Part shown: positions 33,498 to 46,720 of the stretch, piece after piece
Layout of the letters: each line of letters opens with the position of its first letter
Numbering within the stretch: position 1 is the first letter of the stretch
Assembly: GCA_038501625.1 (NCBI GenBank)
Contig: JAZAYU010001060.1
Location: forward strand, 31,996-95,995
Reading direction: 5' to 3'
DNA length: 64,000 nt
Source: Corbicula japonica
Lineage: Eukaryota > Mollusca > Bivalvia > Venerida > Cyrenidae
Program-made: the position numbers and the translations under genes
The notes under the pieces: model-generated
Told to the model about the DNA's origin: nothing
Database searches by the model: none
The model's input: the letters and a program-made list of their open reading frames with translations, nothing else

Positions 33498-34301
33498 TAT
33501 TACACAGCGTAAAATGACCGAGTTGGTAAGGCACGCACAAGAGTAAACGTATATTTCTAATAATCCAATATCTTTGAAATTTGCACGGTGTTTAGTGCTC
33601 TTTTAGGTGAGCTTATGGTCCAAATTTCAAAGTTCTACACCGTCAGAAACCTATTAAACCGGGTGTTAAACACTACATTAAATAGCGAAAAATGACTAAG
33701 CTTGAAAACGCAATACAAATGTTTGCTGGGTGCCCGTACTTACAGCCCCGACCCAAGCGCCATTTAAATGCAATGAGCCTAAAAAACCTGCGGGTCGTGT
33801 TTCACTGATGGTGGACTACCTGAAACCAGCTTTGGTTTGAGTTACTGCATTAGAATGGAGCTCACATCCGACGGTTTTCCAATAGGCATTTCACTGGGCA
33901 ATTAAGTCGCGAATTTATGATCAAACACAAGAAAACGTGCATTTCTAATAATCCAATATCTTTGAAATTTGCACGGTGTTTAGAGATCTTTTAGGTGAGC
34001 TTATGTTCCAAATTTCAAATCTCTAGACCGTCAGGAACCTATTAAACCGGGTGTTAAACCCTATATTACACAGCGTAAAATGACCGAGTTGGTAAGGCAC
34101 GCTCAAGAGTAAACATATATTTCTAATAATCCAATATCTTTTAAATTTGCACGGTGTTTAGAGCTCTTTTTAGGTGAGCTTATGCTCCAAATTTCAAAGC
34201 TCTAGACCGTCAGGAAGCTATTAAACCGGGTGTAAAACAATACATTACATATCGAAAAATTACTAAGTGTGAAACCGCAGAATAAAGTCATAAAAAATTG
34301 T

Positions 34302-34399
34302 TCGGTGACGGGATTCGAACCCGGGGCTCTCGTGTGTAAGAGACCATTTTTCTAACTACAATTATCTAACCATTACTCTAACCACTACACTACGACGAC
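34302..34399 (-). pseudogene. tRNA-Val-like pseudogene in unit c, copy 14
   Basis: This is the last tRNA-like unit in the window. The B box and A-box region are intact. One change lies in the anticodon hairpin (GTGTAAGAGACC on the plus strand). Confidence 0.6.
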
Positions 34400-34628
34400 T
34401 CTATTGAGAGCAGTGAATTTAAATAAGCGTTATAAAATCGCATTGTACAGGGCAGGTTATCCACGCTAAAGTATCGATGTACTATAGCGTACTGAAAGAC
34501 CTCCGGGATTCTTGTGTTCCAGCAGGTTGGGAGATCTGAAGCTCAGCTGGATCTTCTCTATGTTCCCTGCAAGTTTGCGAGCGTTGACCATAAAGATATG
34601 GCTTACCCAATATGTTTGCTATGTAAAC
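34400..34628 (+). repeat. Satellite 1 c-module, truncated copy 14 at the satellite boundary
   Basis: The left half of the module is cut at GCTATGTAAAC by the junction with satellite family 2. Confidence 0.75.
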
Positions 34629-35139
34629 GACACGTTCACTTTTTCTCGCACTTTACGCTATTTAATAACTAAAGTGTTTTTCCCCCGCTTGGTACCTTGC
34701 CGACGGTCTAGAGCACTGAAATTTCGGCCATAAGCTCACCTCAAATATCTCTAGAAACCGTGCAAATTTCAAAGATATCGGATAACTACAAAGACAGGTT
34801 GAATGTTTTCTCGCACTTTACGCTATTTAATAATTATAGTGGTTTTTCCCCCGTTGGTACCTTGGCGATTATATAGAGCTCCAAAATTTCGGCCAAAAGC
34901 TAACCTAAATTTGTCTAAAAACCGTGCAAATTTCAAAGATATCGGATTATTACAAAGACAAGTTCACGTTTTTTCGCACTTTACGCTATTTAATAATTAT
35001 AGTGTTTTTCCCCCGTTTGGTACCTTGCCGATGGTCAAGAGCTCTGCAATTTCGGCCATAAGCTCACATCAAATATCTTTTGAAACCGTGCAAATTTCAA
35101 AGATATCGGATTATTACAAAGACACGTTCACTTTTTCAT
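34629..35139 (-). repeat. Satellite family 2, three inverted monomers at the boundary
   Basis: Family 2 monomers read in reverse here (CACTTTACGCTATTTAATAA, GGTACCTTGCCGA and so on). At about 35139 the orientation flips at TTCACTTTTTC/ATTTGCATGG. The monomers here are more diverged than those deep in the array, as expected at an array edge. Confidence 0.88.
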
Positions 35140-38100
35140 TTGCATGGTTTCTAGAGATATTTGAGGTGAGCTTATGGCCGAAATTTCAGAGCTCTAGACC
35201 GTCGGCAATGTACCTTACGGGGAAAAAACACTATAATTATAAAATAGCGTAAAGTGCGAGAAAAAGTGGACGTGTCTTTGAAATTATCCGATATCTTTCA
35301 AATTTGCACGGTTTCTAGAGATATTTTAGGTGAGCTTATCTCCGAAATTTCGAAGCTCTAGACCGTCGGAAAGGTACCAAACGGGGGAAAAAAACACTAA
35401 AATAATTAGAAAGCGTAAAGTGCGAGAAAAATTGAACGTGTCTTTGTAATAATCCGATATCTTTGCACGGTTTCTAGAGATGTTTGAGGTGAGCTTATCT
35501 CCGAAATTTCAGAGCTCTAGACCGTCAACAAGGTACCAAACGGGGGAAAACACTAAATTATTAAATAGCGTCAAGTGCGAGAAAAAGTGAACGTGTCTTT
35601 GTAATAATCCGATATCTTTGAAATTTGCACGGTTTCTAGAGATATTTGAGGTGAGCTTATGGCCGAAATTTCAGAGCTCTAGACCGTCGGCAAGGTACCA
35701 AACGGGGGAAAAACACTAAAATTATTAAATAGCGTAAAGTGCGAAAAAAAGTGAACGTGTCTTTGTAATAATCCGATATCTTTGAAATTTGCACGGTTTT
35801 TAGAGAAATATGAGGTTAGCTTTTGGCCGAAATTTTGGAGCTCTAGATTGTCGGCAAGGTACCAAACGGGGGAAAAAACTCTGTAATTATTAAATAGCGT
35901 AAAGTGCGAGAAAAAGTGAACGTGTCTTTGTAATAATAGGATATCTTTGAAATGTGCACGGTTTCTAGAGATATTTGAGGTGAGCTTATGGCCGAAATTT
36001 CAGAGCTCTAGACCGTCGGCAAGGTACCAAACCGGGGAAAAGACACTATAATTATTAAAAAGCCTAAAGTGCGAAAAAATTGAACGTGTCTTTGTATCAA
36101 TCCGATATCTTTGAAATTTGCACGGTTTCTAGAGATATTTGAGGTGAGCTTATGGCCGAAATTTCAGAGCTCTAGACCGTCGGCAAGGTACCATACCGGG
36201 GAAAAGACATTATAATTATTAAATAGCGGAAAGTGCGAGAAAAAGTGAACGTGTCTTTGTAATAATCCGATGTCTTTGAAATTTGCATGGTTTCTAAAGA
36301 TATTTGAGTTGAGCTTATGGCCGAAATTTCAGAGCTCTAGACCGTCGGCAAGGTACCAAGCGGGGGAAAAACACTATAATTATTAAATAGCGTAAAGTGC
36401 GAGAAAAAGTGAACGTGTCTTTGTTATAATCCGATATCTTTGAAATTTGCACGGTTTCTAGAAAAATTAGAGGTGAGCTTATGGCAGAAATTTCAGAGCT
36501 CTAGACCGTCGGCAAGGTACCAAACGGGGAAAAACACTATAATTATTAAATAGCGTAAAGTGCGAGAAAAAGTGAACGTGTCTTTGTAATAATCCGATAT
36601 CTTTGAAATTTGCACGGTTTCTAGAGATATTTGAGGTGAGCTAATCTCCGAAATTTCAGAGCTCTAGACCGTCGGCAATGTACCAAACGGGGAAAAAACA
36701 CTATAATTATTAAAAAGCGTAAAGTGCGAGTAAAAGTGAACGTGTCTTTGTAATAATCCGATATCTTTGAAATTTGCACGGTTAGGTGTTAGAGGTGAGC
36801 TTTGGGCCGAAATTTCAGAGCTCTAGACCGTCAACAAGTTACCAAACGGGGGAAAACACTATGATTATTAAATAGCGTCAAGTGCCAGAAAAAGTGAACG
36901 TGTCTTTGTAATAATCCGATATCTTTGAAATTTGCACGGTTTCGAAAGATATTTGATATGAGCTTATGGCCGAAATTTCAGAGCTCTAGACCGTCGGCAA
37001 GGTACCAAACGGGGGAAAAACACTATAATTATTAAATAGCGTAAAGTGCGAAAAAACGTGAACGTGTCTTTGTAATAATCCGATATCTTTGAAATTTGCA
37101 CGGTTTTTTAGACAAATTTAGGTCAGCTTTTGGCCGAAATTTTGGAGCTCTAGATCGTTGCCAAGGTACCAACGGGGGAAAAACCACTATAATTATTAAA
37201 TAGCGTAAAGTGCGAGAAAACATTCAACGTGTCTTTGTAATAATCCGATATCTTTCAAATTTGCACGGTTTCTAGAGATATTTGAGGTGAGGTTATGGCC
37301 GAAATTTCAGTGCTCTAGACCGTCGGCAAGGTACCAAGCGGGGAAAAACACTATAATTATTAAAAAGAGTAAAGTGCGAGAAAAAGTGAACGTGTCTTTG
37401 TAATAATCCGATATCTTTGAAATTTGCACGGTTTCTAGAGATTTTTGAGGTGAGCTTATGGCCGAAATTTCAGAGCTCTAGATCGTCAGCAAGGTACCAA
37501 ACGGGGGAAAAACACTAAAATAATTAAATAGCGTAAAGTGCGACAAAAATTGAACGTGTCTTTGTAATAATCCGATATCTTTGAAATTTGCACGGTTTCT
37601 AGAGATTTTTGAGGTGAGCTTATGGCCGAAATTTCAGAGCTCTAGACCGTCGGCAAGGTACGAAACGGGGAAAAACATATAATTATTAAATAGCGTAAAG
37701 TGCGAGACAAAGTGAACGTGTCTTTGTAATAATCCGATATCTTTGAAATGTGCACGGTTTCTAGAGATATTTGAGTTGAGCTAATCTCCGAAATTTCAGA
37801 GCTCTAGACCGCTGGCAATGTACCAAACGGGGGAAAAACACTATAATTATTAAAAAGCGTAAAGTGCGAGAAAAAGTGAACGTGTCTCTGTCATATCCGA
37901 TATCTTTGAAATTTGCACGGTTTCTAGAAATATTTGAGGTGAGCTTCTGGCCGAAATTTCAGAGCTCTAGTCCGTCGGCAAGGTACCAAACGGGGGAAAA
38001 CACTAAAATTATTAAATAGCGTAAAGTGCGAGAAAAATTGAACGTGTCTTTGTAATAATCCGATTTCTTAGAAATTTGCACGGTTTCTAGAGATATTTGT

Positions 38101-41100
38101 CGTGAGCTTATCTCCGAAATTTCAGAGCTCTTGACCGTGGGCAAGGTACCAAACTGGGGAAAACACTATAATTATTAAATAGCGTAAATTGCGAGGAAAA
38201 GTGAACGTGTCTTTGTAATAATCCGATATCTTTGAAATTTGCACGGTTTCTAGAGATATTTTAGGTGAGCTTATCTCTGAAATTTCAGAGCTCTAGACCG
38301 TCGGAAAGGTACCAAACGTGGGAAAATTTCTATAATTATTAAATAGCGTAAAGTGCGAGAAAAAATTGAACGTGTCTTTGTAATAAACCGATATCTTTGA
38401 AATTTGCACGCTTTTTTTAGCGATATATGAGGTGAGCTTATGGCCGAAATTTCAGTGCTCTAGACCGTCGGCAAGGTACCAACGGGGGAAAAAAACACTA
38501 TAATTATTAAAAAGCGTAAAGTGCGAGAAACAGTGAACGTGTCTTTGTAATAATCCGATATCTTTGAAATGTGCACGGTTTCTAGAGATATTTGAGGTGA
38601 GCTTATGGCCGAAATTTCAGAGCTCTAGACCGTCGGCAAGGTACCAAACGGGTGAAAGAAAACACTATAATTATTAAAAAGCGTAAAGTGCAAGAAAAAG
38701 TGAACGTGTCTTTGTTATAATCCGATATCTTTGAAATGTGCACGGTTTCTAGAGAAATTAGAGGTGAGCTTATGGCAGAAATATCAGAGCTCTAGACCGT
38801 CGGCAAGGTACCAAACGGGGGAAAAAACAATATAATTATTAATAGTGTAAAATGCGAGAAAAAGTGAACGTGTTTTTGTAATAATCCGATATCTTTGAAA
38901 TTTGCATGGTTTCTAGAAATTTTTAAGGTGAGCTTATGGCCGAAATTTCAGAGCTCTAGACCGTCGGCAAGGTAACAAACGGGGGAAGAACACTATAATT
39001 ATTAAAAAGCATAAAGTGCGAGAAAAAGTGAACGTTTCTTTGTAATAATCCGATATCTTTGAAATTTGCACGGTTTCGAGAGATATTTGAGGTGAGCTTA
39101 TGGCCGAAATTTCAGAACTCTAGACCGTCGGCAAGGTACCAAACGGGGAAAAACACTATAATTATTAAATAGCATCAAGTGCGAGAAAAACTGAACGTGT
39201 CTTTGCAATAATCCGATATCTTTGAATTTCGCACAGTTTGTAGAGATATTTGAGGTGAGCTTATGGCCAAAATCTCAGAGCTCTAGACCGTCGGCAAGGT
39301 ACCAAACGTGGGAAAAAACACTATAATTATTAAATAGCGTAAAGTGCGAGAAGAAGTGAGCGTGTCTTTGTAATAATTCGATATCTTTGAAATTTGCACG
39401 GTTTGTATAGGTATTTGAGGTGAGCTTATGGCCGAAATTTCAGAGCTGTAGATCGTCGGCAAGGTACCAAACGGGTGAAAAACACTATAATTATTAAATA
39501 GCCTAAAGTGCGTAAAAATTGAACGTGTCTTTGTAATAATCCGATATCTTTGAAATTTGCACGGTTTCTAGAGATATTTGAGGTGAGCTTATGGCCGAAA
39601 TTTCAGAGCTCTAGACCGTCGGCAAGGTACCGAACCGGGGAAAAACACTATAATTATTAAATAGTGTAAAGTGTGAGAAAAGTGAACGTGTCTTTGTAAT
39701 TATCCGATATCTTTGAAATTTGCACGGTTTCTAGAGATATTTGAGGTGAGCTTATGGCCGAAATTTCAGAGCTCTAGACAGTCGGCAAGGTACCAAACGG
39801 GGGAAAAACACTATAAATTATTATAAAGCGTAAAGTGCGAGAAAAAGTGAAATAGTCTTTGTAATAATCCGATATCTTTGAAATTTGCACGGTTTCTAGA
39901 GATGTTTGAGGTGAGCTTATGGCCGAAATTTCAGAGCTCTAGACCGTCGGCAAGGAACCACACCGGGGAAAAAACACTATAATTATTAAATAGCGTAAAG
40001 TGAGAGAAAAAAGTGAACGTGTCTTTGTAATAATCCGATATCTTTGAAATTTGCATGGTTTCTAGAGATATTTGAGGTGAGCTTATGGCCGAAATTGCAC
40101 AGCTCTAGACCGTCGGCAAGGTACCAAACGGGGGAAAATACACTATAATTATTAAATAGCGTAAAGTGCGAGAAAAAGTGAACGTGTCTTTGTAATAATC
40201 CGATATCTTTGAAATTTGCACGGTTTCTAGAGATATTTGAGGTGAGCTTATGGCCGAAATTTCAGAGCTCTAGACCGTCGGCAAGGTACCAAACGGGGGG
40301 AAAACACTATAATAATTAAACAGCATAAAGTGCGAGAAAAAACTGAACGTGTCTTTGTAATAATCCGATATCTTTGAAATTTGCACGGTTTCTAGAGATA
40401 TTTGAGGTGAGCTTATGGCCGAAATTTCAGAGCTCTAGACCGTCGGCAAGGTACCAAACGGGGGGAAAACACTATAATTATTAAACAGCATAAAGTGCGA
40501 AAACAACTGAACGTGTCTTTGTAATAATCCGATATCTTTGAAATTTGCACGGTTTCTAGAGATATTTGAGGTGAGCTTATGGCCGAAATTTCAGAGCTCT
40601 AGACCGTCGGCAAGGTACCAAACGGGGGAAAAACACTATAATTATTAAATAGCGTAAAGTGCGAGAAAAGGTGAACGTGTCTTTGTAATAATCCGATATC
40701 TTTGAAATTTGCACGGTTTCTAGAGATATTTGAGTTGAGCTAATATCCGAAATTTCAGAGCTCTAGACCGTCGGCAAGGTACCAAACGGGAGAAAAACAC
40801 TATAATTATTAAAAAGCGTAAAGTGCGAGTAAAAGTGAACGTGTCTTTGTAATAATCCAATATCTTTGAAATTTGCACGGTTTCTAGAGATTTTTGAGGT
40901 GAGCTTATGGCCGAAATTTCAGGGCTCTAGACCGTCAGCAAGGTACCAAACGGGGGAAAAACACTAAAATAATTAAAAAGCGTAAAGTGCGAGAAAAGTT
41001 GAACGTGTCTTTGTAATAATCCGATATCTTTGAAATTTGCACGGTTTCTAGAGATATTTGAGGTGAGCTTATGGCCGAAATTTCAGAGCTCTATACCGTC

Positions 41101-43749
41101 GGCAAGGTACCAAACGGGGGAAAAAACAATATAATTATTAATAGTGTAAAATGCGAGAAAAAGTGAACGTGTATTTGTAATAATCCGATATCTTTGAAAT
41201 TTGCCTGGTTTCTAGAGATTTTTAAGGTGAGCTTATGGCCGAAATTTCAGAGCTCTAGACCGTCGGCAAGGTAACAAACGGGGGAAGAACACTATAATTA
41301 TTAAATAGCATAAAGTGCGAGAAAAAGTGAACGTTTCTTTGTAATAATCCGATATCCTCGAAATTTGCATGGTTGCATAGAGATATTTGAGGTGAGCTTA
41401 TGGCCGAAATTTCAGAGCTCTAGACCGCCGGCAAGGTACCAAACGGGGGAAAAACACTATAATAAATAAATAGAGTAAAGTGCGAGAAAAGGTGAACGTG
41501 TCTTTGTAATAATCCGATATCTAGAGTTAAGTGCGAGAAAAGGTGAACGTGTCTTTGTAATGATCCGATATCTTTGAAATTCGCACGGTTTCTAGAGATA
41601 TTTGACGTGAGCTTATGGCCGAAAATGCACAGCTCTAGACCGTCGGCAACGTACACCAAACTCGGGAAAAAACACTATAATTATTAAAAAGCGTAAAGTG
41701 GGAGAAAAGGTAAACGTATCTTTGTAATAATCCGATATCTTTGAAATTTGCACGATTTGTAGAGATATTTGAAGTGAGCTTATGGCCAAACTCTCAGCGC
41801 TTAGACCATCGACAAGGTAAGAAACGTGGGAAAAAACACCATAATTATTAAATAGCGTAAAGTGCGAGAAAAAGTGAACGTGTCTTTGTAATAATCCGAT
41901 ATCTTTGAAATTTGAACGGTTTCTAGAGATATTTGATGTGAGCTTATGACCGAAATTTCAGAGCTCTAGACCGTCGGCAAGGTACCAAACGGGTGAAAAA
42001 ACACTATAATTATTAAATAGCCTAAAGTGCGAGAAAACTGAACGTGCCTTTGTAATAATCCTATATCTTTGAAATTTGCACGGTTTCTAGAGATATTTGA
42101 GGTGAGCTTATTGCCGAAATTTCAGAGCTCTAAACCGTCGGCAAGGTACCAAACGGGGGAAAAAACACAGTTTTTTTAAATAGTGTAAAGAGTGAGAAAA
42201 AGTGAACGTGTCTTTGTAATAATCCGATATCTTTGAAATTTGCACGGTTTCTAGAAATATTTGAGGTGAGCTTATGGCCGAAATTTCAGAGCTCTAGATT
42301 GTCGGCAAGGTACCAAACTGGTGAATAAACCATATAATTATTAAAAAGCGTAAAGTGCGAGAAAAAGTGAACGTTTCTTTGTAATAATCCGATATCTCTG
42401 AAATGTGCACGGTTTTCAGAGATGTATGAGGTGAGCTTATGGCCGAAATTTCAGAGCTCTAGACCGTCGGCAAGGTACCAAACCGGGGAAAAAACACTAT
42501 AATTATTAAATAGCGTAAAGTGCGATAAAAAAGTGAACGTGTCTTTGTAATTATCCGATATCTGCGAAATTTGCACGGTTTCTAGAGATATTTGAGGTGA
42601 GCTTATGGCCGAAATTTCAGAGCTCTAGACCGTCGGCAAGGTAACAAACGGGTGGAAAAACCCTATAATAATTAAAAAGCGTAAAGTGCGAGAAAAAGTG
42701 AACATGTCTTTGTAATAATCCGATATTTTTGAAATTTGCACGGTTTCTAGAGATATTTGAGGTGAGCTTATGGCCGAAATTTCAGAGCTCTAGACCGTCG
42801 GCAAGGTACCAAACGGGGGAAAAACACTATAATTATTAAATAGCGTAAAGTGCGTGAAAAAGTGTTCGTGTCTTTGTAATAATCCAATATCTTTGATATT
42901 TGCATGGTTTCGAGAGATGTTTGAGGTGAGCTTATGGCCGAAATTTCAGAGCTCTAGACCGTCGGCAAGGTACCAAAATGGGAAAAACACTATAATTATT
43001 AAATGGCGTTAAGTGCGAGAAAAAGTAAACGTGTCTTTGTAATAATCCGATATCTTTAAAATATGCACGGTTTCTAGTGATATTTGAGGTGAGCGTATGG
43101 CCGAAATTTCAGAGCTCTAGACCGCCGGCAAGGTACCAAACGGGGGAAAATACATTATAATTATTAAATAGCGTAAAGTGCGAAAAAAAGTGAACGTGTC
43201 TTTGTAATAATCCGATATCTTTGAAATTTGCATGGTTTCTAGAGATATTTGAGGTAAGCTTATGGCCGAAATTTCAGAGCTCTAGACCGTCGGCAAGGTA
43301 CCAAGCGGGTGAAAAAACACTATAATTATTAAATAGCCTAAAGTGCGAGAAAACTGAACGTGTCTTTGTAATAATCCGATATCTTTGAAATTTGCACGGT
43401 TTCTAGAGATATTTGAGGTGAGCTTATGGCCGAAATTTCAGAGCTCTAGACCGTCGGCAAGGTACCAAGCGGGTGAAAAAAACACTATAATTATTAAATA
43501 GCCTAAAGTGCGAGAAAACTGTACGTGTCTTTGTAATAATCCGATATCTTTGAAATTTGCACGGTTTCTAGAGATATTTGAGGTGAGCTTATGGCCGAAA
43601 TTTCAGAGCTCTAGACCGTCGGCAAGGTACCAAACGGGGGAAAAATACTATAGTTATTAAAAAGCCTAAAGTGCGAGAAAAAGTGAGCGTGTGTTTGTAT
43701 TAATCCGATATCTTTGATAATTGCACGGTTTCTAGAGATACTTGAGGTG

Positions 43750-46720
43750 AGCTTATGGCCGAAACTTCATAGCTCTAGACCGTCGGCAATAACGAAACGG
43801 GGGAAAAAACACTAAAATTATTAAATAGCGTAAAGTGCGAGAAAAAGTGAACGTGTCTTTGTAATAAACCAATATCTTTGAAATTTGCACGGTTTGGGTT
43901 AGTGTTAGAGGTGAGCTTTGGGCCGAAATTTCAGAGATCTAGACCGTCGGCAAGGTACCAAACGGGGGAAAAAACACTATAATTATTAAAAAGCGTAAAG
44001 TGCGAGAAAATGTGAACGTGTCTTTGTAATAATCCGATATCTTTGAAATTTGCACGGTTTTCAGAGATGTATGAGGTGAGCTTATGGCCGAAATTTCAGA
44101 GCTTTAGACAGTCGGCACGGTACCAAACAGGGAAAAAACACTATAATTATTAAATAGAGTAAACTGCGAGAAAAAGTGAACGTGTCTTTGTAATAATCCG
44201 ATATCTTTGAAATTTGCACGGTTTCTAGAGATATTTGACGTGGGCTTATGGTCTAAATTTCAGAGCTCTAGACCGTCGGCAAGGTACCAGACGGGGGAAA
44301 AACTATATAATTATTAAATCGCGTAAAGTGCGAGAAAAAGTGAACGTGTCTTTGTAATAATCCGATACCTTTGAAATTTGCACGGTTTTTAGAGATCTAA
44401 TTGAGATGAGCTTATGGCCGAAATTTCAGAGCTCTAGCCGACGGCAAGGTACCAAACGGGGGGGGGGGGGAAACACTATAATTATTAAATAGCGTAAAGT
44501 GCGAGAAAAAGTCTACGTGCCTTTGTAATAATCCGATATCTTTAAAATTTGCACGGTTTGTATAGATATTTAAGGTGTGCTAATGGCCGAAATTTCAGAG
44601 CTCTAGACCGTCGGCAAGGTACCAAACGGGGGAAAAAACACTATAATTTTTAAATAGCATAACGTGAGAAAAAACGTGAACGTGTCTTTGTGACAATTCG
44701 ATATCTTTGAAATTTGCACGGTTTTTGGAGACATATGAGGTGACCTTAAGGCCAAAATTTCAGAGCTCTAGACCGTCGGCAAGGTACCAAACGGGTGAAA
44801 ACTCTATAATTATGAAAAAGAGTAAAGTGCGAGAAAAAGTGAACGTGTCTTTGTAATAATCCGATATCTTTGAAATTTGCACGGTTTTTAGAGATATGTT
44901 TGAGGAGAGCTTATGGCCGAAATTTCAGAGCTCTAGGCCGTCGGCAAGGTACCGAACGGGGGGAAAACACTATAATTATTAAATAGCGTAAAGTGCGAGA
45001 TAAAGTCAACGTGTCTTTGTAATAATCCGATATCTTTGAAATTTGCACGGTTTGTATAGATATTTTAGGTGAGCTTATGGCCGAAATTTCAGAGCTCTAG
45101 ACCGTCGGCAAGGTACCAAACGGGGGAAAAACACTATAATTATTAAATATCTTAAAGTGCGCTAAAAGTGATCGTGTCTTTGTAATAATCCGATATCTTT
45201 GAAATTGTGCACGGTTTCAAGAGATATTTGAGGTGAGCTTATGGCCGAAATTTCATAGCTCTAGACCGTGGGCAATAACGAAACGGGGGAAAAAACACTT
45301 AAATTATTAAATAGCGTAAAGTGCGAGAAAAAGTGAACGTGTCTTTGTAATAAACCAATATCTTTGAAATTTGCACGGTTAGGGTTAGTGTTAGAGGTGA
45401 GCTTTGGGCCGAAATTTCAGAGATCTTAACCGTCGGCAAGGTACCAAACGGGGGAAAAAACACTATAATTATTAAAAAGCGTAAAGTGCGAGAAAATGTG
45501 AACGTGTCTTTGTAATAATCCGATATCTTTGAAATTTGCACGGTTTTCAGAGATGTATGAGGTGAGCTTATGGCCGAAATTTCAGAGCTTTAGACAGTCG
45601 GCACGGTACCAAACAGGGAAAAAACACTATAATTATTAAATAGAGTAAACTGCGAGAAAAAGTGAACGTGTCTTTTTAATAATCCGATATCTTTGAAATT
45701 CGCACGGTTTCTAGAGATATTTGACGTGGGCTTATGGTCTAAATTTCAGAGCTCTAGACCGTCGGCAAGGTACCAGACGGGGGAAAAACTATATAATTAT
45801 TAAATCGCGTAAAGTGCGAGAAAAAGTGAACGTGTCTTTGTAATAATCCGATACCTTTGAAATTTGCACGGTTTTTAGAGATCTAATTGAGATGAGCTTA
45901 TGGCCGAAATTTAAGAGCTCTAGCCGACGGCAAGGTACCAAACGGGGGGGGGGGGTGGAAACACTTTAATTATTAAATAGCGTAAAGTGCGAGAAAAAGT
46001 CTACGTGCCTTTGTAATAATCCGATATCTTTAAAATTTGCACGGTTTGTATAGATATTTAAGGTGTGCTAATGGCCGAAATTTCAGAGCTCTAGACCGTC
46101 GGCAAGGTACCAAACGGGGGAAAAAACACTATAATTTTTAAATAGCATAACGTGAGAGAAAACGTGAACGTGTCTTTGTGACAATTCGATATCTTTGAAA
46201 TTTGCACGGTTTTTGGAGACATATGAGGTGACCTTAAGGCCAAAATTTCAGAGCTGTAGACCGTCGGCAAGGTACCAAACGGGGGAAAACTCTATAATTA
46301 TGAAAAAGAGTAAAGTGCGAGAAAAAGTGAACGTGTCTTTGTAATAATCCGATATCTTTGAAATTTGCACGGTTTTTAGAGATATGTTTGAGGTGAGCTT
46401 ATGGCCGAAATTTCAGAGCTCTAGGCCGTCGGCAAGGTACCGAACGGGGGGAAAACACTATAATTATTAAATAGCGTAAAGTGCGAGATAAAGTCAACGT
46501 GTCTTTGTAATAATCCGATATCTTTGAAATTTGCACGGTTTGTATAGATATTTTAGGTGAGCTTATGGCCGAAATTTCAGAGCTCTAGACCGTCGGCAAG
46601 GTACCAAACGGGGGAAAAACACTATAATTATTAAATAGCTTAAAGTGCGCTAAAAGTGATCGTGTCTTTGTAATAATCCGATATCTTTGAAATTTTGCAC
46701 GGTTTCAAGAGATATTTGAG
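43750..46720 (+). repeat. Tandem duplication of about 1486 bp (nine monomers) in satellite 2
   Basis: Diagnostic variants recur at a constant offset of about 1486-1488 bp: GGCAATAACG at 43785 and 45271, a long G-run at 44458 and 45944, and GCTAAAAGTG at 45161 and 46649. The two copies differ by a few substitutions. Confidence 0.85.
44458..44470 (+). repeat. G homopolymer of 13
   Basis: The usual five-G run after GGTACCAAAC is expanded to 13 here and to 12 in the duplicated monomer at 45944-45955. It is a likely replication-slippage or sequencing-error site. Confidence 0.8.

Larger units (their letters stand above)
29712..34628 (+). repeat. Satellite family 1, last forward block
   Basis: This begins with a truncated c-module (29712-29901). 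Several a+b pairs follow to about 32.7 kb, and then two c units. The array stops at 34628 inside a c-module, at GCTATGTAAAC, where satellite family 2 begins. Confidence 0.9.

Noticed and set aside
34803..35252. Open frame of 149 codons at the satellite boundary
   Set aside because: It crosses satellite 2 monomers and the orientation switch at 35139. Its sequence is translated repeat and resembles other frames in the array.
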